Assembly (NCBI GenBank): GCA_022561095.1
Contig: JADFRV010000001.1
Span: forward strand, 11,243 to 63,991
Reading direction: 5' to 3'
From: Chloroflexota bacterium
GTDB taxonomy: Bacteria; Chloroflexota; Dehalococcoidia; SM23-28-2; RBG-16-64-32
Length of the DNA: 52,749 nt
Within the stretch, counting starts at the first letter, position 1, and the number at the start of each line of letters is the position of its first letter. The translations under genes and the position numbers were made by a program. Below, piece by piece: positions 15,008 through 22,711 of the stretch. Below the pieces are notes generated by a model that was not told the origin of the DNA, ran no database searches, and saw only the letters and a list, made by a program, of their open reading frames with translations.

Positions 15008-16073
15008 CCTCCACATCCTCGACGACGCCGAAGCACGCGCCCGCCTGGACCCCGGGGGCATGGGCGCCGCCGTCCGCGACTTGCCGGACCAGTGCCGCGA
15101 CGCCTGGGAGGAGGCCCGCCGCCTGGAACTGCCCCCAGCCTATCGTGAGATCGAGCGGATCGTCATCCTGGGCATGGGAGGCTCCGCCATAGCCGGCGAT
15201 CTCCTCCGGCTGCTGCTCGCGCGTGAATGCCCCGTACCGGTGCTGAACCAGCGCCACTACGATCTGCCGCCCTACGTGGACGACCGCACGCTGCTCATCG
15301 CCTCCAGCTTCAGCGGCAACACGGAGGAGACGCTATCGGCGTTCCAGCAGGGGCTCGCCACGCCGGCCAAGAAGCTGGTGCTGACCACCGGCGGCAGTCT
15401 GCTGACGACGGCCCGCGCCAACGGCGTCCCCGCCTTCGTCTTCCAGTTCCGCGGCGAGCCCCGCGCGGCGTTCGGCTACGGCCTGATGCCCCTGCTGGCC
15501 GTCGCGGAGACGCTGGGCCTTATGCAGGGCGTCGCGCGGGATGTGGACGAGACGCTCTCGGCGATGGAGTCGCTCCGTTCGCGCATCGGGGAGGAGGTGC
15601 CGCTGGCGGAGAACGCCGCCAAGCAGCTCGCGGGCAGACTGACCGGGCGGCTGCCCGTGATCTACGGCGCCGAACTGCTGACCGAAGTCGCGCACCGCTG
15701 GAAGACCCAGCTCAACGAATCGTCTAAAGTCTGGGCGTTCTACGAGCAGCTCCCGGAGGCTAGCCACAACGCCCTCGTCTCCTTCTTGCTGCCCAAGGAG
15801 GTAGCCCGGCTGGTGTTCGTTGTGTACCTGCGATCGCCCGACATGCACCCACGGGTGGCGCTTCACTACGAGTTTAGCCAGAAGGCACTGGCCGAGGCGG
15901 GGGTGGAGTACGCGGAGGTGCAGGCGGAGGGCAAGAGCGCCCTGGCGCAGGCTATGACCTCTGTCCTGATGGGCGACTACGTGAGCTACTACGCGGCGCT
16001 GCTGAACGGCGTCGATCCCACGCCCACGACGGACATCGACAACCTGAAAGCCTGGCTGGCGCGGCAGAAGTAG
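15000..16073 (+). CDS. Bifunctional phosphoglucose/phosphomannose isomerase
   Basis: A 357-residue SIS-domain isomerase of the archaeal/Chloroflexi PGI/PMI type, interconverting fructose-6-phosphate with glucose-6- or mannose-6-phosphate. Sugar-phosphate binding residues lie in ILGMGGSAIAGD (54-65) and ASSFSGNTEETLSA. The C-terminal segment has AHRWKTQLNESSKVWAF with the catalytic histidine in LPEASHNALVSF. GTG start overlapping the mutase by 8 bp. It ends the SAM-regulated operon, converging with rpsI across 27 bp in which I see no clear terminator. Confidence 0.92.
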   Translation: MSDLHILDDAEARARLDPGGMGAAVRDLPDQCRDAWEEARRLELPPAYREIERIVILGMGGSAIAGDLLRLLLARECPVPVLNQRHYDLPPYVDDRTLLIASSFSGNTEETLSAFQQGLATPAKKLVLTTGGSLLTTARANGVPAFVFQFRGEPRAAFGYGLMPLLAVAETLGLMQGVARDVDETLSAMESLRSRIGEEVPLAENAAKQLAGRLTGRLPVIYGAELLTEVAHRWKTQLNESSKVWAFYEQLPEASHNALVSFLLPKEVARLVFVVYLRSPDMHPRVALHYEFSQKALAEAGVEYAEVQAEGKSALAQAMTSVLMGDYVSYYAALLNGVDPTPTTDIDNLKAWLARQK

Positions 16074-16100
16074 AACGGCTACCTGCGGACAGCCTCCGGC

Positions 16101-16529
16101 TTACCGCTTGGTGTACTGCGGCGCCTTGCGGGCGCGCTTAAGGCCGGGCTTCTTGCGCTCCTTCACCCGTGGATCACGGGTAAGGAGGCCGGCTTTGCGC
16201 AGGGACGGTCTGAGGCCGCTGTCGAAGGCGAGGAGGGCGCGCGTCATCCCGTGCGCCAACGCGTCGGCCCAGGCGGAGATGCCGCCCCCCGCGATCTTGG
16301 CATGAACGTTGAAGCGACCCTCGGTATCAGTCGTAGACAGAGGTAGGCGCACCTTGGCGTGGTGCAGCTCCCGTGTGAACACCTCCTGAAACGGCTTGCC
16401 GTTCACGAAGATGGTACCGGAGCCGGAATAGAGCCGCACCTGGGCCACAGCCGATTTCCGTTTTCCCGTGCCGCCAAAGTAATGCTCGCCCGCTGGGACG
16501 ATGATCGCGTCGGTCTTTTCTTCGGTCAT
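16101..16529 (-). CDS. rpsI: 30S ribosomal protein S9
   Basis: A 142-residue SSU protein. The body has YFGGTGKRKSAVAQVRL and the conserved end KKPGLKRARKAPQYTKR, whose terminal lysine-arginine reaches the P-site tRNA. About 15 residues precede the usual start (MTEEKTDAIIVPAGEHY), a modest N-terminal extension. It overlaps rplM by 4 bp (ATGA) and is the last gene of the 37-gene ribosomal run. Confidence 0.97.
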   Translation of the reverse strand: MTEEKTDAIIVPAGEHYFGGTGKRKSAVAQVRLYSGSGTIFVNGKPFQEVFTRELHHAKVRLPLSTTDTEGRFNVHAKIAGGGISAWADALAHGMTRALLAFDSGLRPSLRKAGLLTRDPRVKERKKPGLKRARKAPQYTKR

Positions 16530-16984
16530 GATTGTTGCTCCCTGCTGGCTGCGGTCTCCCTCTTGCGGGAGGCGTTGACCTGCGCCTGGTGTGGGTGATC
16601 GGGACCGGCGTACACCTTGAGGTGCCGGAGGACGTGACGGTTGAGACGGTTACGGGGGAGCATGCCGCGCACCGCCAGCTCAATGACACGCTCAGGGTGG
16701 CGCTCCATCATCCTGCTAAGGCTGGTCGTCTTGAGACCGCCCATATAGCCCGTATGCCTATAGTACGTCTTGTCTTCCATCTTGTTTCCGGTAACTCGCA
16801 CCTTATCGGCATTCACCACCACCACAAAGTCGCCCATGTCCAGGTGGGCGGAGTATGTGGGCTTGTGCTTGCCCATAAGGAAGCCGGCCACCTGGGTAGC
16901 GAGACGTCCCAACACCTGGCCTGTGGCGTCCACCACCTGCCAGCGCTTATCGATCTCGCCGCCCTTCAGGCTATACGTCCTCAT
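16526..16984 (-). CDS. rplM: 50S ribosomal protein L13
   Basis: A 152-residue early-assembly LSU protein with RTYSLKGGEIDKRWQVVDA, GRLATQVAGFLMGKHKP and RGMLPRNRLNRHVLRHLKVY. The start is taken at ATG 16984 because the family begins M-[KR]-T-Y. Three further in-frame ATGs lie upstream inside the truA 3' end. It overlaps truA by 14 bp, so translation is probably coupled. Confidence 0.95.
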   Translation of the reverse strand: MRTYSLKGGEIDKRWQVVDATGQVLGRLATQVAGFLMGKHKPTYSAHLDMGDFVVVVNADKVRVTGNKMEDKTYYRHTGYMGGLKTTSLSRMMERHPERVIELAVRGMLPRNRLNRHVLRHLKVYAGPDHPHQAQVNASRKRETAASREQQS

Positions 16985-17765
16985 CCGTTTCATCGTCAAA
17001 CAACCCATCCTCATAGCGAACCTTCATCAGGCAGAGCCCGCGCGCCGGCGCTGTAAAGCTCGCGGCCCCCGGCTTTGCCTCTCGGAGGAGACTCCCGAAC
17101 TCTCCCGCCGAGCGCCTGCCTCTTCCCACCTCCACCAGCGACCCTACTATACGACGTACCTGATGAGGAAGGAAAGCGTTCGCCTCCACATCCACCAGGA
17201 TGCGGCGGCCGCAGCGCTTCACCTCCGCCCGCGTCATCCGTCGGCAAGTGCTCCGCCGACCGGCGAAAGAAGGCTGCGTGAACGCGGCAAAGTCATGCTC
17301 ACCCACGAGAGAAGCGGCCGCCTCAGCCATCGCATCCGCGTCCAGCGGCGCCGCTACCTGCCAGACAACGGCTCGCATGAGCGCAGGCCGTTGGCGGCCG
17401 TTGTGGATGGTGTAGCGATACCAGCGGCTGACCGCCTGTCGGCGTGGGTCAAAGGTCAGAGCAACCTCTCTGACCATCCGCACCGCTATCTGCTCCGGCA
17501 GGTGATGGTTGAGAGCCCGCACGAACACATCCGGTCCGTGACGACTGCCCGAGGTGAACGCCGCCACCTGCCCTCTGGCGTGGACACCGGCATCGGTTCG
17601 CCCTGCGAGGGCCACCCTTATTGGTTCGCCTGTTAAGCTGCGCAGGGCGCGCTCAAGCGCGTCCTGTATCGTTTGCGTGTTCTTCTGGTACTGAGAGCCC
17701 CCAAAACTGGTGCCCTCGTACTCCAGGAGCAAGGCCAGCCGGCGGACTGATGCGTCCCTTACCAT
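16971..17765 (-). CDS. truA: tRNA pseudouridine(38-40) synthase
   Basis: Converts uridines 38-40 of the anticodon arm to pseudouridine. The 264-residue protein has the catalytic aspartate D58 in AGRTDAGVHA, the RWYRYTIHN strand and the FLPHQVRRIVGSLVEVG block that ends the fold. The usual GWQ-x-Q near the N-terminus is GSQYQ here, a mild departure. It is embedded between rplQ and rplM, the order seen in many Gram-positive and Chloroflexi genomes. It ends with an acidic tail (DGLFDDETDEDV) overlapping rplM. Confidence 0.95.
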   Translation of the reverse strand: MVRDASVRRLALLLEYEGTSFGGSQYQKNTQTIQDALERALRSLTGEPIRVALAGRTDAGVHARGQVAAFTSGSRHGPDVFVRALNHHLPEQIAVRMVREVALTFDPRRQAVSRWYRYTIHNGRQRPALMRAVVWQVAAPLDADAMAEAAASLVGEHDFAAFTQPSFAGRRSTCRRMTRAEVKRCGRRILVDVEANAFLPHQVRRIVGSLVEVGRGRRSAGEFGSLLREAKPGAASFTAPARGLCLMKVRYEDGLFDDETDEDV

Positions 17766-17789
17766 CCGCCTAAGGCGGAGCAGCGCCGC

Positions 17790-18152
17790 CTAGCCCTCTT
17801 CCGCTATCATCTCCAGTTGGGCCATGCGGGCGCCATCTCCATGCCGCAACCCCAGCTTCACGACTCGCGTGTAACCGCCCGGCCTCGTCGCATAACGCTC
17901 GGCCAGGCTATCAAACACCTTCTCCACGATCTTCTTGTCGTACACGAAGCGCAGCGCTTGACGACGGGCGTGCAAGTCGCCCCGCTTGCCAAGGGTAATC
18001 ATGCGCTCGGCAAAGCCCCGCACCTCCTTCGCCTTCGCCTCCGTGGTGATGATCTTCTCGTGTCGTAGAAGATCGGTCACCAGATTGCGAAAGAGGGCCA
18101 GCCTGTGGTCGGTCGGCCTGCCTAGCTTGCGCCCGGCAATGCGGTTAGCCAT
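17790..18152 (-). CDS. rplQ: 50S ribosomal protein L17
   Basis: A 120-residue LSU protein near the exit tunnel, with the signature AGRKLGRPTDHRLALFRNLVTDLL and KEVRGFAERMITLGKRGD. I choose ATG 18152 (MANRIAGRKLG), which matches the family N-terminus and lies 12 bases after AGGAGG. A GTG at 18164 would add four residues but touches the AGGAGG directly. It overlaps the rpoA stop region, continuing the alpha operon. Confidence 0.94.
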   Translation of the reverse strand: MANRIAGRKLGRPTDHRLALFRNLVTDLLRHEKIITTEAKAKEVRGFAERMITLGKRGDLHARRQALRFVYDKKIVEKVFDSLAERYATRPGGYTRVVKLGLRHGDGARMAQLEMIAEEG

Positions 18153-18153
18153 C

Positions 18154-19413
18154 CTATTCGCCACCCTCCTCGCCTGTGATCTCCATCAGCTTGCGCTTCC
18201 AATCCGGGATCTCCTCATCCTCGGCCTCAGCCTCTGCGGCCGGCTCGGCCTTCGCGGCCTTGGCGCGCTTCTTAGCCGGCGCCTCGGCCACCTCCGGCAC
18301 CTCCTCGACCGCTTCCTGTGCCTCCGTAACGGCGGGAGCGGCTTCAGCTGCCGCCTCCGTCGGGCGGGGGGCCAGAATGGGACCCTCCCCTTCCTCCAGG
18401 GGCGGCGCCTCCATCACCTCTTCCGGCTGCTCGACGGGGAGGAGGTCCATCTCGTTCAGCTTGTCCTTCAGCTCGTCGTAGGACTTGCGGCCGAAGTTGC
18501 GCAGGGAGAGAAGCTCCTCTTCGCTATTCTCCAGCACCTGGCCCACCGTCATGAGGCCGCTACGGCGCAGGCAGTTGTACGCCCGCATAGAAAGGTTTAG
18601 ATCCTCTATGGGCATATTAAACTTCTCTTGCGTAAGGACTACGCCAGCGCCCAGGCCGCGCTCCACCACCGGCAGAGGCGGCTGCCCCATGTGAGCGAAC
18701 AGCTGGAATTGCTCGATGATAATCTCAGCGCTATCGCTGACGGCATCGGCGGCGCTGATGGTGCCGTCAGTCCAGATCTCTATCTCCAAACGGTCGTAGT
18801 TGGCATCCCGACCGACGCGTGTGCGGCCAACCTTATAGTTAACCTTGCGCACCGGCGAGAACATGGCGTCCATTGGAATCACGCCCAGGGCCAGGCCATC
18901 GGCCTGGCCAGCGGGCACGTAGCCGCGGCCGGGCTCAACGTTTAGCTCCACGTGGAGCTGGCCCTTGGGCGAATCCATCGTTGCCAGGTGGAGATCCGGA
19001 TTCACCACTTCGTAGTGCTCCGGCACCTGTAGATCAGCTGCGGTGATCTCACCATCACGACCGCTGACATCCAGTACCAGCGTCCCGGGCCGGTCTGAGG
19101 CGGCCCGCAGGCGCAGCTCCTTGACGTTCAGGAGGAACTCAATCACGTCCTCCTTCACGTTTGGTATGGTGGAGAACTCGTGCTGTACGCCATCGATGCG
19201 CACAGAGGTAACCGCCGCTCCGGGAAGTGAGCTAAGGAGCACGCGCCTGAGCGCGTTCCCCAGCGTGATGCCGAAGCCGGACAGCAACGGCGCCGCGATG
19301 ACGCGGGCGAAATCCTCCCTGCTCTCCTCAACCTCGATCTGGGGTTCGAAGGACGGCTGCTCCTCCGTGGGCGGAGCAGGCACGCCACCTTGGTATACCT
19401 GAGACTCTAGCAT
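18154..19413 (-). CDS. rpoA: DNA-directed RNA polymerase alpha subunit with long acidic tail
   Basis: The 419-residue assembly platform of RNA polymerase; the usual length is 315-330. The N-terminal domain (about 25-245) has GFGITLGNALRRVLLSSLPG and RGYVPA. The C-terminal domain (about 266-325) has IEDLNLSMRAYNCLRRSG and LLSLRNFGRKSYDELKDKL for UP-element and activator contacts. Residues 330-419 are an extra Ala/Glu/Pro-rich tail with a basic patch (AKKRAKAAKAEP), ending DWKRKLMEITGEEGGE. The last segment could form an amphipathic helix. The frame is uninterrupted and overlaps rplQ's leader, so the tail is real. Confidence 0.97.
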   Translation of the reverse strand: MLESQVYQGGVPAPPTEEQPSFEPQIEVEESREDFARVIAAPLLSGFGITLGNALRRVLLSSLPGAAVTSVRIDGVQHEFSTIPNVKEDVIEFLLNVKELRLRAASDRPGTLVLDVSGRDGEITAADLQVPEHYEVVNPDLHLATMDSPKGQLHVELNVEPGRGYVPAGQADGLALGVIPMDAMFSPVRKVNYKVGRTRVGRDANYDRLEIEIWTDGTISAADAVSDSAEIIIEQFQLFAHMGQPPLPVVERGLGAGVVLTQEKFNMPIEDLNLSMRAYNCLRRSGLMTVGQVLENSEEELLSLRNFGRKSYDELKDKLNEMDLLPVEQPEEVMEAPPLEEGEGPILAPRPTEAAAEAAPAVTEAQEAVEEVPEVAEAPAKKRAKAAKAEPAAEAEAEDEEIPDWKRKLMEITGEEGGE

Positions 19414-19423
19414 TGACTATCCC

Positions 19424-20050
19424 CTACCGTGAGTAGTATTCGACGACTGTGGCGGAGCTGAACTTAGCCCCGATCTCTTCTATCTCCGGCTGCATCAGCA
19501 CACGACCGATCATCTTCTCCTCTTCAACGCTCAACCAGGAAGGCGGACTCTTGCTGGCCAATTGCTCCTTCACTATCTGGAAGTACTGCGAGTTCTGTCC
19601 CCGCGACGTCCAGCCGATGACATCACCCACTTTGAGAACGTGTGATGGGGTGTGTGCTTTGCGGCCGTTTACGGTGATGTGCCCGTGCAGGACGACCTGA
19701 CGGCCCTGGGCGCGCGAATCGGCGAAGCCCAGGCGGAACAGGAGGTTATCCAGGCGCAGCTCCAGAAGCCGCAGTAAGTTGTCGCCGCTCACGCCGGGGC
19801 GGCGCACCGCCTCCGCGTAGTAGCGACGGAACTGCTTCTCCAGCACGCCGTATATCGCGCGGGCGCGCTGCTTCTCCCGCAACTGAAGACCACGGTCGGA
19901 CACCTTGCGACGGCGCGTGGAGCGCTGACCGGGGGCGAAAGGACGCCTTTCGAACGCGCATTTGGGCGAGTAGCACTTCTCGCCCTTGAGGTACAGCTTA
20001 TCGCCAAGGCGGCGACAGAGGCGGCAGACGGGTCCGGTATAGCGGGCCAT
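19424..20050 (-). CDS. rpsD: 30S ribosomal protein S4 (zinc-binding form)
   Basis: A 208-residue primary SSU-binding protein. The N-terminus keeps a zinc knuckle, C9-x2-C12 and C26-x4-C31, so it is the C+ type. The S4 RNA-binding domain (about 99-160) has RLDNLLFRLGFADSRAQGRQVVLHGHITVNG. It lies in the alpha-operon order rpsM-rpsK-rpsD-rpoA. In other bacteria S4 represses this operon through mRNA upstream of rpsM; no such pseudoknot was identified here. Confidence 0.97.
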   Translation of the reverse strand: MARYTGPVCRLCRRLGDKLYLKGEKCYSPKCAFERRPFAPGQRSTRRRKVSDRGLQLREKQRARAIYGVLEKQFRRYYAEAVRRPGVSGDNLLRLLELRLDNLLFRLGFADSRAQGRQVVLHGHITVNGRKAHTPSHVLKVGDVIGWTSRGQNSQYFQIVKEQLASKSPPSWLSVEEEKMIGRVLMQPEIEEIGAKFSSATVVEYYSR

Positions 20051-20057
20051 ATCCCTC

Positions 20058-20453
20058 CTAAACTCGACGTCGCTTGCGCGCGCGACAGCCGTTGTGTGGT
20101 ATAGGCGTCACGTCGCGGATGCTAGTCACCTGGATGCCGGAGGCCTGCAGGGAGCGGATCGCCGCTTCGCGACCGCTGCCGGGGCCCTTGATTCGCACGT
20201 CCACCTGCCGCAGGCCGTGATCCATGGCGCGGCGCGCGGCGGCCTCCGCGGCCTGGCCGGCGGCATAAGGCGTGCTCTTGCGCGAACCCTTAAAGCCGAC
20301 GGTACCAGCGCTGGCCCAGGAGAGAACGTTGCCGTTGGGGTCGGTCAGGGTGATGGTGGTGTTGTTGAAGCTGGACTGGATGAAGGCCAACCCGGCTGGC
20401 ACGTTCTTCTTCTCCCGCTTGCGCGTGCGTGTCTTAGTTTTGCGTTCCGCCAT
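20058..20453 (-). CDS. rpsK: 30S ribosomal protein S11
   Basis: A 131-residue platform protein of the SSU. It has a basic N-terminal arm (KTKTRTRKREKKNVP), then IQSSFNNTTITLTDPNGNVLSWASAG, GPGSGREAAIRSLQ and the C-terminal PIPHNGCRARKRRRV, all conserved. It sits 18 bp after rpsM in the alpha cluster. Confidence 0.97.
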   Translation of the reverse strand: MAERKTKTRTRKREKKNVPAGLAFIQSSFNNTTITLTDPNGNVLSWASAGTVGFKGSRKSTPYAAGQAAEAAARRAMDHGLRQVDVRIKGPGSGREAAIRSLQASGIQVTSIRDVTPIPHNGCRARKRRRV

Positions 20454-20471
20454 ACGGACTCTCCCTACTTC

Positions 20472-20855
20472 CTACTTCTTGACCATGGCTCGGCGCCTGC
20501 CGGCCACGGTGCGGCGCGCGCCCCGCTTGGTACGGGCGTTGGTACGGGTACGCTGACCGCGAAGGGGCAGGCCGCGGCGGTGTCGTATGCCGCGGTAGCT
20601 GTTGATCTCCACCAGCCGCTGGATGTTCTGCCGCACCTGCCTGCGCAGCTCACCCTCGACGATGAAGTTGCGGTCGATATACTCACGGATACGGGAGATC
20701 TCATCGTCGGTCAATTCCCGGACCTTGGTCTCGCCCGACACGGAGGCGTGGGTGCATATCTGGTTGGCCACGCTGATGCCGATTCCGAAGATGTAGCGCA
20801 GTGAAACATCGACACGTTTGTCGCGCGGTATGTCCACTCCCGCTATGCGAGCCAT
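20472..20855 (-). CDS. rpsM: 30S ribosomal protein S13
   Basis: A 127-residue head protein contacting the P-site tRNA and L5. It opens MARIAGVDIPRDKRVDVSLRY, contains the helix-hairpin-helix region, and ends with the basic tail RGLPLRGQRTRTNARTKRGA. An AGGAGGG ribosome binding site precedes the ATG. It is first of the alpha ribosomal genes after rpmJ. Confidence 0.97.
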   Translation of the reverse strand: MARIAGVDIPRDKRVDVSLRYIFGIGISVANQICTHASVSGETKVRELTDDEISRIREYIDRNFIVEGELRRQVRQNIQRLVEINSYRGIRHRRGLPLRGQRTRTNARTKRGARRTVAGRRRAMVKK

Positions 20856-20863
20856 AAGCCCTC

Positions 20864-20977
20864 CTATCCCTGCCTCTGCTTGTGGCGAGGGTTGCGACAG
20901 ATCACGCGCACCACTCCTCTGCGAACCACAATCTTGCAGTTGTCGCAGCGACGTTTGACCGATGCCGATACTTTCAC
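20864..20977 (-). CDS. rpmJ: 50S ribosomal protein L36 (zinc form)
   Basis: A 37-codon gene between infA and rpsM. It starts with GTG at 20977 and reads MKVSASVKRRCDNCKIVVRR then GVVRVICRNPRHKQRQG. The C11-C14-C27-H32 zinc site marks the C+ form. A TAAGG motif at the infA stop precedes the start. The position infA-rpmJ-rpsM is the standard bacterial order. Confidence 0.95.
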   Translation of the reverse strand: MKVSASVKRRCDNCKIVVRRGVVRVICRNPRHKQRQG

Positions 20978-20986
20978 AATAGAACC

Positions 20987-21205
20987 TTACTTGAAGCGAT
21001 AGGTGACTCTGCCCCTGCTCAGGTCGTAAGGAGACAGCTCTACCAGCACACGATCTCCCGGCAGTATGCGAATGTAGTTCATCCGGATCTTGCCAGACGC
21101 ATGGGCAAGTATAGCATGCCCATTAGGCAATTCTACACGAAACATCGCGTTGGGCAAGTTCTCCTTAACTACCCCTTCAACTTCTATCGACTCTTTTTTT
21201 CCCAT
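20987..21205 (-). CDS. infA: Translation initiation factor IF-1
   Basis: A 72-residue OB-fold protein that binds the ribosomal A site during initiation. MFRVELPNGHAILAHASGKIRMNYIRILPGDRV and VELSPYDLSRGRVTYRFK are canonical blocks. The ATG is followed by an A-rich stretch (GGAAAAAAAGAG) that may aid initiation. The 75-bp gap to map is the second largest in the ribosomal run. Confidence 0.97.
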   Translation of the reverse strand: MGKKESIEVEGVVKENLPNAMFRVELPNGHAILAHASGKIRMNYIRILPGDRVLVELSPYDLSRGRVTYRFK

Positions 21206-21280
21206 AAGCGCCTCAGACCCCGCATTTTCAGGCCCTGCGGTGGCTCACCTCCCCTATCGTCTGCCTCCAAAACTCATACT

Positions 21281-22030
21281 TTACGGCAAAGTCAGAACTT
21301 CTGCCTCACCATCGCGGATCGCGATTGTGTGCTCAAAGTGGGCAGACAGACTCCCATCCAGCGTCTGCACCGTCCAGTTGTCGGAGTCACGCTTGGTGTG
21401 CCAGTCACCGACGTTAACCATCGGTTCAATGGCGATAACCATGCCCTCCTTCAGGACAGGGCCGGAGTCCGGGTTGCCGTAGTTCGGCACCTGGGGATCC
21501 TCGTGCATCTGACGTCCGACGCCGTGGCCGACGTACTCGCGCACCACGGAGAATCCCTCGCCCTCAGCGTAGGCCTGGATGGCGGCGCCTATATACCCCA
21601 GCCTGACCCCAGCGCGGGCCGCCTCTATCCCTCGGTTCAGCGACTCTCGCGTCACTTCGATGAGTCGCCGCCCTTCCGGCGAGACGTTGCCGACCGCTAC
21701 CGTTACAGCCGAATCGGCCACAAACCCCTTGTGGACGCACCCCAGATCGATGCTCACAATGTCGCCGTCCACCATCTCGCGGTCTCCGGGGATGCCGTGC
21801 ACGATCTCTTCGTTTATGGACACGCATACGGTAGCCGGATAGCCCTGATAGCCCAGGAAAGCGGGGATAACGCTGCGCTTCTTGAACTCCTTCCGAACGA
21901 TCTCGTCCAGCTCCTTCTCCACCAGGCCGGGACGCAGACAGTCCACCAGCATCTGGAGCACCTCCGCATTTATGCGGCCGGCCTCGCGCATGATAGCGAT
22001 CTCATCTCGGGACTTGAGGACGATGGGCAT
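21281..22030 (-). CDS. map: Methionine aminopeptidase, type I
   Basis: Removes the initiator methionine from nascent proteins. The 249-residue enzyme has all five metal ligands of the pita-bread fold: D95, D106, H169, E202 and E233, in VSIDLG, FVADSAV, VGHGVGRQMHEDP, AIEPMV and HFEHTIAI. There is no N-terminal zinc or SH3 extension (type Ia). It is placed between adk and infA as in most spc/alpha clusters. Confidence 0.97.
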   Translation of the reverse strand: MPIVLKSRDEIAIMREAGRINAEVLQMLVDCLRPGLVEKELDEIVRKEFKKRSVIPAFLGYQGYPATVCVSINEEIVHGIPGDREMVDGDIVSIDLGCVHKGFVADSAVTVAVGNVSPEGRRLIEVTRESLNRGIEAARAGVRLGYIGAAIQAYAEGEGFSVVREYVGHGVGRQMHEDPQVPNYGNPDSGPVLKEGMVIAIEPMVNVGDWHTKRDSDNWTVQTLDGSLSAHFEHTIAIRDGEAEVLTLP

Positions 22031-22036
22031 GAGGGT

Positions 22037-22696
22037 CTAGCTCACCTTCTGAGGACGGCTCATCGCCGCCAGGAGCTTTTCCTTCACCTGCTTCACTTCC
22101 ATGTCGCCGTTCACCTCGGCCAGCTTTCCGTCCGCTCCGTAGTACTCCAGAAGAGGCTTAGTCTCCTTAAGGTTGACCTCCAGGCGGGTGCGAACGACAT
22201 CCGGCCTGTCGTCCTCGCGCTGATGCAGCTCGCTGCAACAGCTATCGCAGACGCCGCTCTTCTTGGGTGGCATGCTCAGCTCGTGGTATACGGCCCCGCA
22301 CTGAGGGCAGTTCCAGCGACCGGCAAGCCGCCGCACAAGCTCATCCGTCGACACTTTTATGTAAATAGCCTTGTCGATGCTCTTCCCTTCCCCGGCCAGC
22401 GCCTCGTCCAGCGCCATCGCCTGATCAACATTGCGGGGAAATCCGTCCAGCACGAAACCCTGCTGGGCATCCGGTTGAGCGATGCGGTCCAGGACCATGC
22501 TGACCGTCAACTCGTCCGGCACAAGCAGACCTCGGTCCAAAAAGGGCTGAACCTTGCGCCCCAGCTCCGTCTGTCTGCGGATGTTCTCGCGGAAGAGTCC
22601 GCCGCTGGTTATGTGGGCCATACCCATATCCTGGGATAGGAGAGCGGCCTGAGTGCCTTTGCCCGCTCCAGGCAGGCCCAACAAGATGAGATACAA
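22037..22696 (-). CDS. adk: Adenylate kinase (zinc-lid)
   Basis: Interconverts ATP + AMP and 2 ADP. The 219-residue protein has the P-loop LGLPGAGKGTQ (6-16), the AMP segment FVLDGFPRN (81-89) and a long LID with four cysteines, C130-x2-C133 and C150-x2-C153, the zinc-binding form common in Gram-positives and Chloroflexi. It lies between secY and map, as usual for the spc operon. Confidence 0.97.
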   Translation of the reverse strand: MYLILLGLPGAGKGTQAALLSQDMGMAHITSGGLFRENIRRQTELGRKVQPFLDRGLLVPDELTVSMVLDRIAQPDAQQGFVLDGFPRNVDQAMALDEALAGEGKSIDKAIYIKVSTDELVRRLAGRWNCPQCGAVYHELSMPPKKSGVCDSCCSELHQREDDRPDVVRTRLEVNLKETKPLLEYYGADGKLAEVNGDMEVKQVKEKLLAAMSRPQKVS

Positions 22697-22711
22697 GCCT
22701 TTCGTCCGCCC

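Noticed and set aside
13595..15061. A 488-codon minus-strand frame opposite the phosphohexomutase.
   Set aside because: Antisense shadow; the mutase shows all four active-site loops.
21206..21280. Tiny frames (6-8 codons) and a short hairpin between map and infA.
   Set aside because: Too short to separate from chance; the gap may simply hold the infA ribosome binding region.
20882..22639. A 585-codon open frame on the + strand.
   Set aside because: It is antisense to rpmJ, infA, map and adk, all with intact motifs, and its translation has no recognisable domain. Long antisense frames are common at this GC content.
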